Assembly (NCBI RefSeq): GCF_003752505.1
Contig: NZ_RKHO01000001.1
Span: forward strand, 1,054,001-1,118,000
Source of the DNA: Nocardioides aurantiacus
Lineage (GTDB): Bacteria; Actinomycetota; Actinomycetes; Propionibacteriales; Nocardioidaceae
Length of the DNA: 64,000 nt
Direction of reading: 5' to 3'
Below the pieces are notes generated by a model. That model was not told where the DNA came from. It made no database searches and saw only the letters and a program-made list of their open reading frames with translations. Both the position numbers and the translations under genes were made by a program. This document shows positions 1 through 10,558 of the stretch, piece after piece (within the stretch, counting starts at the first letter, position 1; every line of letters begins with the position of its first letter).

Positions 1-516
1 CAGCAGGTGGAGCACCCCGCGCGGGTCCTGGAACCAGGCCGGGCCGTTGAGCCCGACCCAGCCGAGGATCTTGTTGACCACACCGGAGGTGCTGAACAGG
101 AACAGCCACAGCACCGTGATTGCCACCGAGCTGGTGACCGAGGGGAAGTAGAACGCGGTGCGGAAGAAGCCCCGCCCCCGCAGCGAACGACGCGTCACCA
201 GCACGGCCAGGAGCAGCGCGAGCACGGTCTGCAGCGGCACCACCAGGACGACGTAGAACAGGTTGTTGCGCAGCGAGGTGCCGAAGTCGCGCTCCGCCAG
301 CCCACCGCCGGCGAGGATCTGGCGGTAGTTCTCCAGCCCGACGAAGCCGACGTCACCGCCGAACGGGCTGCCGTTGCCGCGCCAGTCCGAGACCGAGACC
401 CACAGCGCCATCAGCACCGGTGCGACGAGGAACAGCCCCAGCAGGACGACGACGGGCAGCATCAGGACCCAGCCGTCGCGGGTCTGCCCGCCGCGACGGC
501 TGCGTGGACGCGCCAT
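1..516 (-). CDS. Carbohydrate ABC transporter permease, MalF type (C-terminal part beyond window)
   Basis: Inner-membrane permease of a sugar ABC importer; only the first 172 residues lie in the window. The start ATG at 516 gives a basic, Arg-rich N-terminus followed by a hydrophobic segment (LMLPVVVLLGLFLVAP). Next comes the MalF-like stretch with VGLENYRQIL and NNLFYVVLVVPLQTVLALLLA, then FFRTAFYFPSVTSSVAITVLW, typical of the membrane domain of this family. It follows the sugar-binding gene with only four bases between the original stop (521-523) and this start, so it was probably translationally coupled to it. The specific sugar cannot be read from the sequence; the neighbouring debranching-type hydrolase suggests an alpha-glucan product. 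Confidence 0.88.
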   Translation of the reverse strand, partial: MARPRSRRGGQTRDGWVLMLPVVVLLGLFLVAPVLMALWVSVSDWRGNGSPFGGDVGFVGLENYRQILAGGGLAERDFGTSLRNNLFYVVLVVPLQTVLALLLAVLVTRRSLRGRGFFRTAFYFPSVTSSVAITVLWLFLFSTSGVVNKILGWVGLNGPAWFQDPRGVLHLL

Positions 517-520
517 CGGG

Positions 521-1771
521 CTACTGCCCCACGGTCGCCTGCAGCGACTGCTGCACCGACTCCAGGATGGCGGCGGGGTCGCCGTCGGCGAGACCCTCGA
601 GCTGGGAGTTGAAGTCGGTGATGACGTCCGCGGCCCCCACGGTCGAGGGCGGGTTCTGGGCGTAGTCGGCGCCGTCGATGAACGGCGCGACCTCCGGCGA
701 CTCCTTCTTTTACGCCGCGGCGGCGGACTCGACCGACGGGATCACCCCGAAGGCCTGGGCGAACGCCGCCTGGTCCTCGGCCGAGGTCAGCTTCTCGACG
801 AGGTCGACGGCCTGCTCCTGCTCGGGGCTGGACTCGGCGATGCCCCAGCAGTTGGTGAACGCCAGGGTGCCCTTGCCCTGGGGTCCCGCGGGCAGCTCGG
901 CGACGGTGTAGTCGACGTCGGGGAAGTCGTTCTGCATCGCCCCGACCAGCCAGTTGCCCTCGATCGTCATCGGGGCGAGCTCCTTGCCGAAGGCCTCGCC
1001 GCCCCAGCCGGCGCCCAGGGTGGAGGAGTACTGCGCCGACCCGTCCTCGAGCAGCCGCTGCACGTAGTCCAGCGCCTCCTCGTTCTCCGGGGTGTCGACG
1101 GTCGCCTCGGTCTGCTGCTCGTTGGTCATCGCGCCGCCCGCCTGGGGGAAGAACGCCCCGACCCGCTGGTACTCCGGGCTGAAGGCCAGGCCCGGCTGCT
1201 TGCCCTGCTTCAGGGTCGCCGCGACGTCGGCCAGCTCCTCCCACGTGGTCGGGACGTCGGCGTCGGTGAGGCCGGCGGCCTCCCACTTCTCGGTGTTGAT
1301 CCACAGCGCGAGCGTCGAGAAGTCCTTGGGCGCGCAGTAGAACTCGTCGTCGACGGTGAAGGCCTGGCGCAGGTTGGGGTAGAAGTCGTCGGCGTTCGAG
1401 AGCTGGTCGCCGTACGCCAGGAGCGAGCCGTTCTCGACGTAGCCACCGAGCTGGTCGGTGCTCATGTAGAAGACGTCGGGCGGGTTGCTGGACGCGAAGC
1501 CCTGGCTCAGCTGCTGGTTGAGGTCGGAGGCGACGGTGACCTCGGCGTCGGTGCCGCTCTCCTGCGACCAGTCGGCGACGGCCTTCTCGACGGCCTCGGT
1601 CTCGGCGTCGCCCGAGGACCCGATCAGCACGGTGATCTTGCCGTCGCCACCGCCCTCGCCGGAGGACCCGCCGTCGTCGAAGCCGGACCCGCCGCCACAG
1701 GCGGACAGGGTGAGCAGGCCGGCGCAGGCGGCAGCGGCGACCGAGGCGAGGGAGGTGCGGTTGCGGGACAT
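521..1771 (-). pseudogene. Sugar ABC transporter substrate-binding lipoprotein, interrupted by an in-frame TAA
   Basis: Extracellular solute-binding protein (family 1, MalE-like). The start ATG at 1771 follows an AGGAG site and encodes a lipoprotein signal with lipobox LSAC, then a Gly/Ser-rich linker and a sugar-binding fold. After residue 353 the frame meets TAA at 710-712, but the same frame continues without any shift for 62 more sensible residues (including PFIDGADYAQNPPS and ESVQQSLQATVGQ) to TAG at 521-523. The intact 416-residue length is normal for the family, so this is a single nonsense change; TAC (Tyr) to TAA is the simplest origin. The truncated product would lack the C-terminal helices of the fold, and the stop would also uncouple the permease that follows. 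Alternatives are a sequencing error or readthrough. Confidence 0.85.
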
Positions 1772-1806
1772 CGGATCTCCTGGTGGGTGGGTGAGGAGGG
1801 GGACGG

Positions 1807-2859
1807 TCAGCGGGCCAGGCTGGAGTCGCGGACGACCAGCCGGGGTGGGAGCAGGGCGTGGGTGGCCGAGGGGCGTACGCCGCTCAGCTCGGCGTCGACC
1901 AGGCGCATCAGGGCCGCCGCTACGTCGGCGAGCGGCTGGTCGACGCTGGTCAGGCCGGGGGTCGTGAGGGCGGCCGACGGCGAGTTGTCGAAGCCGGTGA
2001 CGGCGACGTCGTGTCCCGGCCGCAGCCCGCGCTCGGACAGGGCGCGCAGCACCCCGAGCGCGAGCGTGTCGGACACGCACACCAGCGCGCTGGGGACCGG
2101 CCCGCCACGGGGGGCGTCGAGCAGCCGGTGGGCGGCGTCGCGGCCGGCGTCGAACTCGTCGACCACGTGGGCCTGCACCCGGGCGGGGAGGCCGAGGTCG
2201 GCGCAGGCCTCGCGCCAGCCCCGCTCGCGGTCGCGGCCCAGGTCGGAGTCGGCGGGCCAGCCCACCAGGCCGATCTCGGTGTGCCCCTGCCCGGCGAGGT
2301 GCTCGACCGCGGCGCGGATCCCGGCGGCGCCGTCGACGTCGACCCAGGGGAAGGCGCCGGGGGAGTCGGGGTCGAGGTCCCAGGAGCGGCCGAAGCAGGC
2401 GAAGGTGACGCCCTGCTCGCGCATCCAGCGCCTCCGGGCGTCGTCGCGGTGGGCGCCGGTGAGCACGAAGGCGTCCACGGCCGTGGTCTGGCGCAGCTCC
2501 TGGTAGGCCGCGAGCTCGGCGGTGTCCCCGGCGGCATGGCACACGATCAGGTGGTAGCCCAGCCCGGAGGCCGACTCGGCGAGCGCGTGCAGGAACTGGT
2601 CGAGCAGCAGCGCCGCCCGGTCCTGGCGCGAGCGCTCGACCCGGACCCCCACCAGCCGCGAGGTCTGGCTGCGCAGCGTGCGGGCGGAGCGGTTGGGCCG
2701 GTAGTCGAGGTCCTCGATCGCTGCCCGGACCCGGGCCAGGGTCTCGTCGCTGAGGCGGTCGGGGTGGTTGAGCGCGTTGGAGACCGTCATCGCCGAGACC
2801 TCCGCCCGGCGCGCGACGTCGTCGAGCGTCGCGCCGCGGTGGCGGCTCGGTCCTCGCAC
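1807..2859 (-). CDS. LacI family transcriptional regulator
   Basis: DNA-binding repressor of 350 residues. The N-terminal helix-turn-helix (about residues 9-30, TLDDVARRAEVSAMTVSNAL) and hinge helix (YRPNRSARTLRSQ) precede a periplasmic-binding-protein-like effector domain. The GTG start at 2859 has a GGAGGT site at good spacing. It is the first gene of the minus-strand unit regulator, binding protein, permease, and is divergent from the debranching-type hydrolase. A perfect 14-bp palindrome between the two is the likely operator, so the regulator probably controls its own operon and the hydrolase in response to a sugar. The effector is unknown. Confidence 0.93.
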   Translation of the reverse strand: MRGPSRHRGATLDDVARRAEVSAMTVSNALNHPDRLSDETLARVRAAIEDLDYRPNRSARTLRSQTSRLVGVRVERSRQDRAALLLDQFLHALAESASGLGYHLIVCHAAGDTAELAAYQELRQTTAVDAFVLTGAHRDDARRRWMREQGVTFACFGRSWDLDPDSPGAFPWVDVDGAAGIRAAVEHLAGQGHTEIGLVGWPADSDLGRDRERGWREACADLGLPARVQAHVVDEFDAGRDAAHRLLDAPRGGPVPSALVCVSDTLALGVLRALSERGLRPGHDVAVTGFDNSPSAALTTPGLTSVDQPLADVAAALMRLVDAELSGVRPSATHALLPPRLVVRDSSLAR

Positions 2860-2922
2860 GGGTACCTCCGGGCATGGAGTGGGACGGGTGACGGCTGGTT
2901 CGGGGGTTGCGGGTGAGGCGTC

Positions 2923-2936
2923 TTTTAGCGCTAAAA
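2923..2936. promoter_or_regulatory. LacI-type operator palindrome
   Basis: TTTTAGCGCTAAAA is a perfect 14-bp palindrome with the central CG step usual for LacI-family operators. It lies in the 84-bp gap between the LacI gene and the divergent hydrolase. It covers most of the TAAAAT (2932-2937) -10 hexamer of the hydrolase, and AT-rich sequence is otherwise almost absent here. Binding would block that promoter directly. Confidence 0.8.
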
Positions 2937-2937
2937 T
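2932..2937 (+). promoter_or_regulatory. -10 hexamer TAAAAT, leaderless promoter of hydrolase gene
   Basis: TAAAAT ends six bases before the GTG start at 2944, and no Shine-Dalgarno sequence is present. This is the spacing expected if transcription starts at the start codon. It overlaps the LacI-type palindrome. Confidence 0.6.
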
Positions 2938-2943
2938 TGAGGT

Positions 2944-5064
2944 GTGAGCGAAAGTACGCAGGCGGTCACCGACCCGTCAACCCCCCGACCAGGACCAGGA
3001 CCGCTGCAGCCGCTGCTCCACGACCTGGCCACCGCGGTGGCCGCCCCGGGCCTGGTGCTGGCCGAGCCCGACGGGTGCCTGCGGGCGCGACCGGGCGGTG
3101 GTGTGGCGGGGTGGTACGTCGCCGACGTGCGGCTGCTGCGCCGCCTCGAGCTCGGCGTCGACGGCTCCGACCTCGAGCTGGTCCGGGCCGATGCGACCGG
3201 CACGCGGCACCACGAGTTCGTCCACGTCGCGCGCGGTCTCGGGGACCAGCAGCCCGACCCCACGGTGGTGCTCCGGCACGTCCGCGACCTCGCCCCCGAC
3301 ACCCTGACCGAGCGGGTGCACGTGCGCAGCACCGCCCGGGCGCCGGTGCGGGTGGTGCTCCACCTCGACGTCGAGGCCGACCTCGCGCCGGTGCACGCCG
3401 TCAAGCAGGGCGGCCGCCCCGACGCCGTCGCCCCGGCGACCGACGGCGACGGCGCCCTGCGCTGGGCCGCCCGCGGACGGGAGGTGCGGCTGGTGGCCGC
3501 GGGCGCCTCGGTGGAGGTGGCCGAGCGCGGTGCGCGGCTGACGTGGACCCTCGACCTCGAGCCGGGCCGGCACGCCGAGGTCGAGGTGCGGGCCCACGCC
3601 GAGGGCCCCGTCCGCTTCGCCTCCGGAGCGGCCGAGGCGGGCGGCGGCTGGGCCGACCGGGTGGGCGTCACCGCCCCCGACCCACGGCTCGCACGCCTGG
3701 TCGGGCGGAGCCTGGGCGACCTCGACGGCCTGCTGCTGCGCGACGGGTCCGGCGACGACCACGCCGCAGCCGACCACACCGGGGGCGACCGGTTCCTGGC
3801 CGCCGGCAGCCCGTGGTTCCTCACCCTCTTCGGCCGCGACTCGCTGTGGGCGGCGCGGCTGCTGCTGCCGGTCGACGTCGACCTGGCGCTCTCGACGCTG
3901 CGTGTGCTGGCACGGCGACAGGGGGAGCGCGAGGACCCCGCCACCGAGGAGCAGCCCGGCAAGATCCTGCACGAGGTCCGCGACCCCGAGCTCGAGCACC
4001 TGCTGCCGCCGCTCTACTACGGCACCGTCGACGCCACCCCGCTGTTCGTGTGCCTCCTGGCCGACGCCGCCCGTTGGGGCGCCGACCCCGACCAGGTCCG
4101 GGCGCTGCTTCCGGCAGCCCGCCGGTGCCTGGAGTGGCAGCTGGCGCAGAGCCGCGAGACCGGCTGGCTGCGCTACGTCGACGAGTCCGGCAGCGGGCTG
4201 TCCAACCAGGGCTGGAAGGACAGCCACGACTCCGTGCAGTTCGCCGACGGTCGCCTCGCCGACGCCCCGATCGCGCTGTGCGAGGTGCAGGCCTACGCCC
4301 ACGAGGCGGCGGTCGCCGGCGCGGCCCTGCTGGCGGCGTACGACGAGCCGGAGGTGCCCGGCCTCGCCGCCTGGGCCGAGGACCTGCGCACCCGCTTCCG
4401 GCGCGACTTCTGGGTCGAGACCCCCGACGGCGGCCACGTCGCGATCGCCCTGGACCGCGACGGCACCCGCGTCGACGCGGTCACCTCCAACGTCGGCCAC
4501 CTGCTGGGCACGGGCGTCCTCGACGCGGACCAGTCGGCCCGGGTGGCGGCACTGCTCGTCGGCGAGCTGCGGTCGGGCTTCGGTGTGCACACCCTGACGC
4601 CGCGCTCGCCGCGGTTCTCCGAGCTGAGCTACCACGGTGGCTCGGTGTGGCCCCACGACACCGCGATCGCGGTGCGGGGCCTGGCGGCCGAGGGTCACCA
4701 CGTCGAGGCGGCGCTGCTGGCCGCCGAGCTGGTCGACGCGGCCGAGGGCTTCGACCACCGCCTGCCCGAGCTGTACGCCGGCGACACCGCCGACGCCGTC
4801 CCGGCCCCGGCCGCCTACCCCGCGGCGTGCCGCCCCCAGGCCTGGTCGGCGGCCGGGGCGGTCGCCGCCCTCGTGGCCGCCACGGGGGTGCGGCCCGACG
4901 GGCACGGGGGCGTCGAGGTGCCCGCGCGGGTCGGCACCTCGCTCGGGCCGTTCGGGCTGACCGGGCTGCGCGTGGCCGGCCGCGACCTCGGGGTCGCGGT
5001 CGACGCCGACGGCCGGGTCGTGGTCGACCCCGCCCCGAGGTCCGCGTCCGCCGCCGCCGGGTGA
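2944..5064 (+). CDS. Glycogen debranching-type amylo-alpha-1,6-glucosidase family protein
   Basis: 706-residue cytoplasmic protein with the two-part architecture of bacterial debranching-enzyme homologues. An N-terminal GDE_N_bis-like beta domain (about residues 25-215, GWYVADVRLLRRLEL) is followed by an (alpha/alpha)6 catalytic barrel (about 240-690). The barrel shows FGRDSLWAARLLLPV near residue 298, PGKILHEVRD, LSNQGWKDSHDSV and ELSYHGGSVWPHDTAIA. These acidic barrel motifs match the GDE_C/GH15-like superfamily. Presumed role is hydrolysis of alpha-linked oligosaccharides imported by the adjacent ABC system; the exact linkage is inferred. GTG start with no ribosome-binding site, directly behind the operator and -10. 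Confidence 0.82.
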   Translation: MSESTQAVTDPSTPRPGPGPLQPLLHDLATAVAAPGLVLAEPDGCLRARPGGGVAGWYVADVRLLRRLELGVDGSDLELVRADATGTRHHEFVHVARGLGDQQPDPTVVLRHVRDLAPDTLTERVHVRSTARAPVRVVLHLDVEADLAPVHAVKQGGRPDAVAPATDGDGALRWAARGREVRLVAAGASVEVAERGARLTWTLDLEPGRHAEVEVRAHAEGPVRFASGAAEAGGGWADRVGVTAPDPRLARLVGRSLGDLDGLLLRDGSGDDHAAADHTGGDRFLAAGSPWFLTLFGRDSLWAARLLLPVDVDLALSTLRVLARRQGEREDPATEEQPGKILHEVRDPELEHLLPPLYYGTVDATPLFVCLLADAARWGADPDQVRALLPAARRCLEWQLAQSRETGWLRYVDESGSGLSNQGWKDSHDSVQFADGRLADAPIALCEVQAYAHEAAVAGAALLAAYDEPEVPGLAAWAEDLRTRFRRDFWVETPDGGHVAIALDRDGTRVDAVTSNVGHLLGTGVLDADQSARVAALLVGELRSGFGVHTLTPRSPRFSELSYHGGSVWPHDTAIAVRGLAAEGHHVEAALLAAELVDAAEGFDHRLPELYAGDTADAVPAPAAYPAACRPQAWSAAGAVAALVAATGVRPDGHGGVEVPARVGTSLGPFGLTGLRVAGRDLGVAVDADGRVVVDPAPRSASAAAG

Positions 5065-5066
5065 CC

Positions 5067-5072
5067 TAGGCT
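5067..5072 (+). promoter_or_regulatory. -10 hexamer TAGGCT, probable leaderless promoter
   Basis: TAGGCT sits in the 15-base gap after the hydrolase stop and ends seven bases before the ATG at 5080. No Shine-Dalgarno is seen. Confidence 0.45.
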
Positions 5073-5079
5073 GGCCGGC

Positions 5080-5751
5080 ATGGAGCCGGTCGACCCCAGC
5101 AGGCTGCGGATCTCCGACGCCGACCGCCACAAGGTCGCGGAGTTCCTGCGCCAGGCCGCGGGGGAGGGGCGCATCGACCTCGAGGAGCTCGACGACCGGC
5201 TCGAGGCGACGTACGCCGCGAAGACCTACGGCGACCTCGTCCCGCTGACCGTCGACCTGCCCGGCCACCTGGGGGCCACCCCGGCGGTGCCGCCCCGGCC
5301 GACCGGGTCCACGCCACCCGCCCCGCGCGCCGGCGGCGTGCCGGCCGGGCTCTCGCTGCCGGTCCACCACGGCTCGTCCGCCGTGCTCGGCGAGGTCAAG
5401 CGGCGCGGCGCCTGGGCGATCGGCGAGAGCCACACCGCCCTGGCCGTGATGGGCAACGTGACGCTCGACCTGCGCCAGGCGCGCTTCGACGCCCCCGAGG
5501 TCACCATCACGGCCAACGCGGTGATGGGCGAGGTGCTCGTCGTCGTCGACGCCCGCACCGTCGTGGTCGTCGAGGGCACCGGCGTCATGGGCACCTTCGA
5601 GGAGTCCCGCTCCTCGGTGGCCGCCGACACCGACGCCGACTCGCCCGTGGTGCGGGTGCGGGGGATCGCGCTGATGGGCAGCGTGCGGGTCCGGCGCAAG
5701 GGCCCGCCGGGTGAGCTGCGCAGGCGGCTGCTCGGCCACGGCGGTCACTGA
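5080..5751 (+). CDS. DUF1707 SHOCT-like domain protein
   Basis: 223 residues. The N-terminal DUF1707 module (about residues 1-60: RLRISDADRHKVAEFLRQA, then IDLEELDDRLEATYAAKTYGDL) is an actinobacterial short domain with a conserved Leu/Asp pattern. A Pro-rich linker follows, then a C-terminal beta-rich repeat region (about 105-210) with recurring GEVK, MGNVTLDLRQARF, NAVMGEV and IALMGSVRVRRKG turns. This resembles the LiaF/YvqF C-terminal beta-helix domain. No membrane segment is visible. Proteins of this layout are often linked to envelope-stress sensing, but that role is inferred here. It appears to have its own promoter. Confidence 0.85.
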   Translation: MEPVDPSRLRISDADRHKVAEFLRQAAGEGRIDLEELDDRLEATYAAKTYGDLVPLTVDLPGHLGATPAVPPRPTGSTPPAPRAGGVPAGLSLPVHHGSSAVLGEVKRRGAWAIGESHTALAVMGNVTLDLRQARFDAPEVTITANAVMGEVLVVVDARTVVVVEGTGVMGTFEESRSSVAADTDADSPVVRVRGIALMGSVRVRRKGPPGELRRRLLGHGGH

Positions 5752-5782
5752 GCACCCTGGCGCACCCCGTCGACGGGCGCGA

Positions 5783-5788
5783 TAGTTT
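5783..5788 (+). promoter_or_regulatory. -10 hexamer TAGTTT, probable leaderless promoter of icd
   Basis: TAGTTT ends six bases before the GTG at 5795; there is no purine-rich ribosome-binding site between them. Confidence 0.45.
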
Positions 5789-5794
5789 GGCCCG

Positions 5795-8014
<2,220 letters not shown>

Positions 8015-8031
8015 GGCCGGCGTGACGAGGT

Positions 8032-8089
8032 AGTCCGAGACGTTTGGCACCCCCCAGGCGGTGTTCCGAGGTGCCGAACGTCTCGGACT
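8032..8089. terminator. Long stem-loop downstream of icd
   Basis: Two 20-base arms (8032-8051 and 8070-8089) are complementary at every position except one that can form a G-U pair; the loop is 18 bases. There is no T-run after it, as is common for actinobacterial terminators. It probably ends icd transcription and insulates the downstream MFS gene. Confidence 0.6.
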
Positions 8090-8179
8090 GTCCGTCCCTC
8101 GCGGCCCCACGGTGACGGGCGCCACCCACCGGTTTTCCCCGATCGGGAACACGAGGAGAACCTCGTCGTTGTCGCAGGG

Positions 8180-9430
8180 GTGACCACGACGATCGACAAC
8201 CCCCGCCCCCGCCTGGCGGCCACCGACGCGACCGACGGTGGTGTCGCCGCGCGACGGCGCACGGCCGGGCTCGCGCTGCTGGCGCTGGCCACGGGCGCGT
8301 TCGCGATCGGCACCACCGAGTTCGTCTCGATGGGGCTGCTGCCGCAGCTGGCCAGCGGTGTCGGTGTCGACATCCCGACGGCCGGCCACGTCATCTCGGC
8401 GTACGCCGTCGGCGTGGTCGTCGGCGCGCCTGTCCTCGCCGTGCTCGGTGCCCGGCTGCCCCGCCGGGGACTGCTGCTGGCGCTGATGGGCGTGATCCTG
8501 CTCGGCAACGCGCTGACCTCGATCGCGCCGAGCTACGGCGCGCTGATGGGGGCGCGGTTCGTCTCCGGCCTCCCGCACGGCGCGTTCTTCGGCGTGGCCG
8601 CGCTGGTGGCGGCCGACCTCGTCGCCCCCCACCGTCGGGCGCAGGCCGTCAGCCTGGTGATGACCGGCCTCACCGTCGCCACTCTGCTCGGCGTGCCCGC
8701 CGCGACCTGGCTGGGCCAGGGCCTGGGCTGGCGGGCGGCGTACGGCCTCGTGGTGGCGCTCGCCGCGCTCACCCTGGTGCTGCTCGCCCTGCTGGTGCCC
8801 CGCGTCCCCGCGGACCGCGGCGCCAGCGGCCGCACCGAGCTGCGCGCGCTCAAGGAGCCGCAGGTGCTGCTCACCGCCCTGGCCGGGGCGATCGGCTTCG
8901 GCGGCATGTTCGCGATCTACACCTACATCGCGCCCACCGTCACCGAGGTGGCCGGGCAGCGCGAGGGCATGGTGCCGGTGTACCTGCTGTCCTTCGGCGT
9001 CGGCTCGGTGCTCGGCACCCTGGTCGGCGGTCGGCTGGCCGACTGGTCGATCCTGCGCTCCACGGTGCTCGGTGCGGCTGCGATGGGCGTGCTGCTCGCG
9101 GCGTACGCCGTGACCTCGCAGTGGCTCGTCCCCGGCATGCTGACCGTCTTCCTGATCTCCGCGTCGGGCGGCGTGTTCACCATCGGCCTGCAGATGCGGC
9201 TGATCCAGGTGGCCGGCAAGGCGCGCACCCTCGGCGCCGCCCTCAACCACTCCGCGCTCAACGCGGCCAACGCGCTCGGGGCCTGGCTCGGCGGCCTCAC
9301 CGTCGCCGGCGGCCTGGGCTACCCCTCCACCGCGTGGGTGGGCGTGGGCCTGTCGCTGCTCGGCCTCGTGGTGCTGGGCGTCTCGGTCACCCTGCAGCGT
9401 CGTACGACACTCGCGGCCGCCACCGCCTGA
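8180..9430 (+). CDS. MFS transporter, AraJ/sugar-efflux type
   Basis: 416-residue major facilitator with about 12 hydrophobic segments. The first helix carries LALATGAFAIGTTEFVSMGL, the hallmark of the AraJ/YdhP/SotB drug and sugar exporter subgroup. The loop after helix 2 has GAPVLAVLGARLPRRGLLL, the MFS motif A position, and SGLPHGAFFGVAAL is typical of this subgroup. The GTG start at 8180 has no clear ribosome-binding site, and a short GAGG-AGAA-CCTC hairpin lies just upstream (about 8154-8165). It is isolated between the icd hairpin and a convergent acetyltransferase. Substrate unknown. Confidence 0.88.
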   Translation: MTTTIDNPRPRLAATDATDGGVAARRRTAGLALLALATGAFAIGTTEFVSMGLLPQLASGVGVDIPTAGHVISAYAVGVVVGAPVLAVLGARLPRRGLLLALMGVILLGNALTSIAPSYGALMGARFVSGLPHGAFFGVAALVAADLVAPHRRAQAVSLVMTGLTVATLLGVPAATWLGQGLGWRAAYGLVVALAALTLVLLALLVPRVPADRGASGRTELRALKEPQVLLTALAGAIGFGGMFAIYTYIAPTVTEVAGQREGMVPVYLLSFGVGSVLGTLVGGRLADWSILRSTVLGAAAMGVLLAAYAVTSQWLVPGMLTVFLISASGGVFTIGLQMRLIQVAGKARTLGAALNHSALNAANALGAWLGGLTVAGGLGYPSTAWVGVGLSLLGLVVLGVSVTLQRRTTLAAATA

Positions 9431-9433
9431 GGG

Positions 9434-10558
9434 CTAGCCCCACTCCTGCGCCAGCAGGTCGAAGCGGGTGGTGTCGCTCCAGGTGCCGTCGCCCAGCAGC
9501 ACCTCGCTGCGGGTGGCGCCCGTCTCGCGCAACCCGGCCGCGGCCAGCACCCGGCACGACGCCGCGTTGGCCGAGGCGGCGTGCGCGTGGACCCGCCGCA
9601 GCCCCAGGCCGCCGTCGTCCCACGGCACGAAGGCGTGCCGCAGCGCGACCCGGACGCCGCGCGTCGTCAGGCCGCGACCGCGCGCGTCGGGATGGGCCCA
9701 GAAGCCCAGCTCGGCCTGACGGCGGTGGTGCAGGTGGTAGAGCTGCACCAGCCCGAGGTGGACGTCGGTGTCGGGGTCGGCCACGGTCCAGGCGACCGCC
9801 TCGCCGCGTGCGGCCCACTCCCGTCGCTCCTCGACGAGGTCGGGCCAGCGCTCGGCGGTGTGGGGCGCCCGCTCGCGCGGACCCTCGCTGACGTGCTGCA
9901 TCGACGGGTCGGCCAGGCACTCCAGCATCCGCGGCAGGTCGGCGTCGGCCGGCGGGCGCAGCACGACTCCCTGGTCGCGCAGCACGGGCACGTCGTACCA
10001 GGGATGGCGGGGGGCGAGCTCCTCGCCGCGGGCCAGCGTCGCGTGCCAGGCCGGGACGAGCGCACCGCGCTGCTGCATCCACCAGCGCTCCTGACCGACG
10101 TCGAAGCCGAGCCTCCAGGCGAGCCGGCGCGAGGGCCAGTTCCACTTCTTGGCGGTCCAGTCGACGGCTGCGAGACCGCGCTCCTCGAACCCCCACCGCA
10201 GCAGCAGCCGGCACGCCCGCTCCGTGATGCCGCGGCCGCGCGCCCACGGGCTGGTGGCGTAGCCGATCTCGGCCAGCCCGGCTCCCCGGTCGACCAGCCC
10301 GACGCCGCCGGCGAACCGCTCCGTGCCGTCCGCGTCGGGCGTGGTGACGGCGAAGCCCCAGTCGGCGTCGGCCTCCCAGCCGCCCGGCACGAGGTGGCGC
10401 ACGAACGTCTTGGCGTCGTCGAGGGTGTAGGGCACCGGCACGGTCGTCCACGCCTGCATCACGGGGTCCGTGCACTGCTCCAGCACGGCGGGCACGTCGT
10501 CCTCGGTGTGCCCGCGCAGCGTCACCACGCCGTCGGTCAGCGTGGGGACGCGGGTCAC
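9434..10558 (-). CDS. Tandem GNAT acetyltransferase (two fused domains)
   Basis: 374 residues containing two RimJ/RimL-type GNAT domains in series. Domain 1 (about 1-175) has the acetyl-CoA loop IGYATSPWARGRGITERACR; domain 2 (about 190-374) has LGFWAHPDARGRGLTTRGVR and NAASCRVLAAAGLRETG. Substrates may be protein N-termini or small amines; this is not determinable. The GTG start at 10558 overlaps the trpS stop (GTGA), so it is the second gene of a trpS-GNAT unit. The stop lies three bases from the end of the convergent MFS gene. Confidence 0.86.
   Translation of the reverse strand: MTRVPTLTDGVVTLRGHTEDDVPAVLEQCTDPVMQAWTTVPVPYTLDDAKTFVRHLVPGGWEADADWGFAVTTPDADGTERFAGGVGLVDRGAGLAEIGYATSPWARGRGITERACRLLLRWGFEERGLAAVDWTAKKWNWPSRRLAWRLGFDVGQERWWMQQRGALVPAWHATLARGEELAPRHPWYDVPVLRDQGVVLRPPADADLPRMLECLADPSMQHVSEGPRERAPHTAERWPDLVEERREWAARGEAVAWTVADPDTDVHLGLVQLYHLHHRRQAELGFWAHPDARGRGLTTRGVRVALRHAFVPWDDGGLGLRRVHAHAASANAASCRVLAAAGLRETGATRSEVLLGDGTWSDTTRFDLLAQEWG

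Noticed and set aside
698-715. Frameshift in the sugar-binding gene
   Set aside because: The family-like sequence after the stop is in the same frame, so a base substitution explains it and no indel is needed.
5080-5751. Signal peptide or membrane helix in the DUF1707 protein
   Set aside because: No hydrophobic stretch of sufficient length is present; the beta-rich C-terminus is soluble in character.
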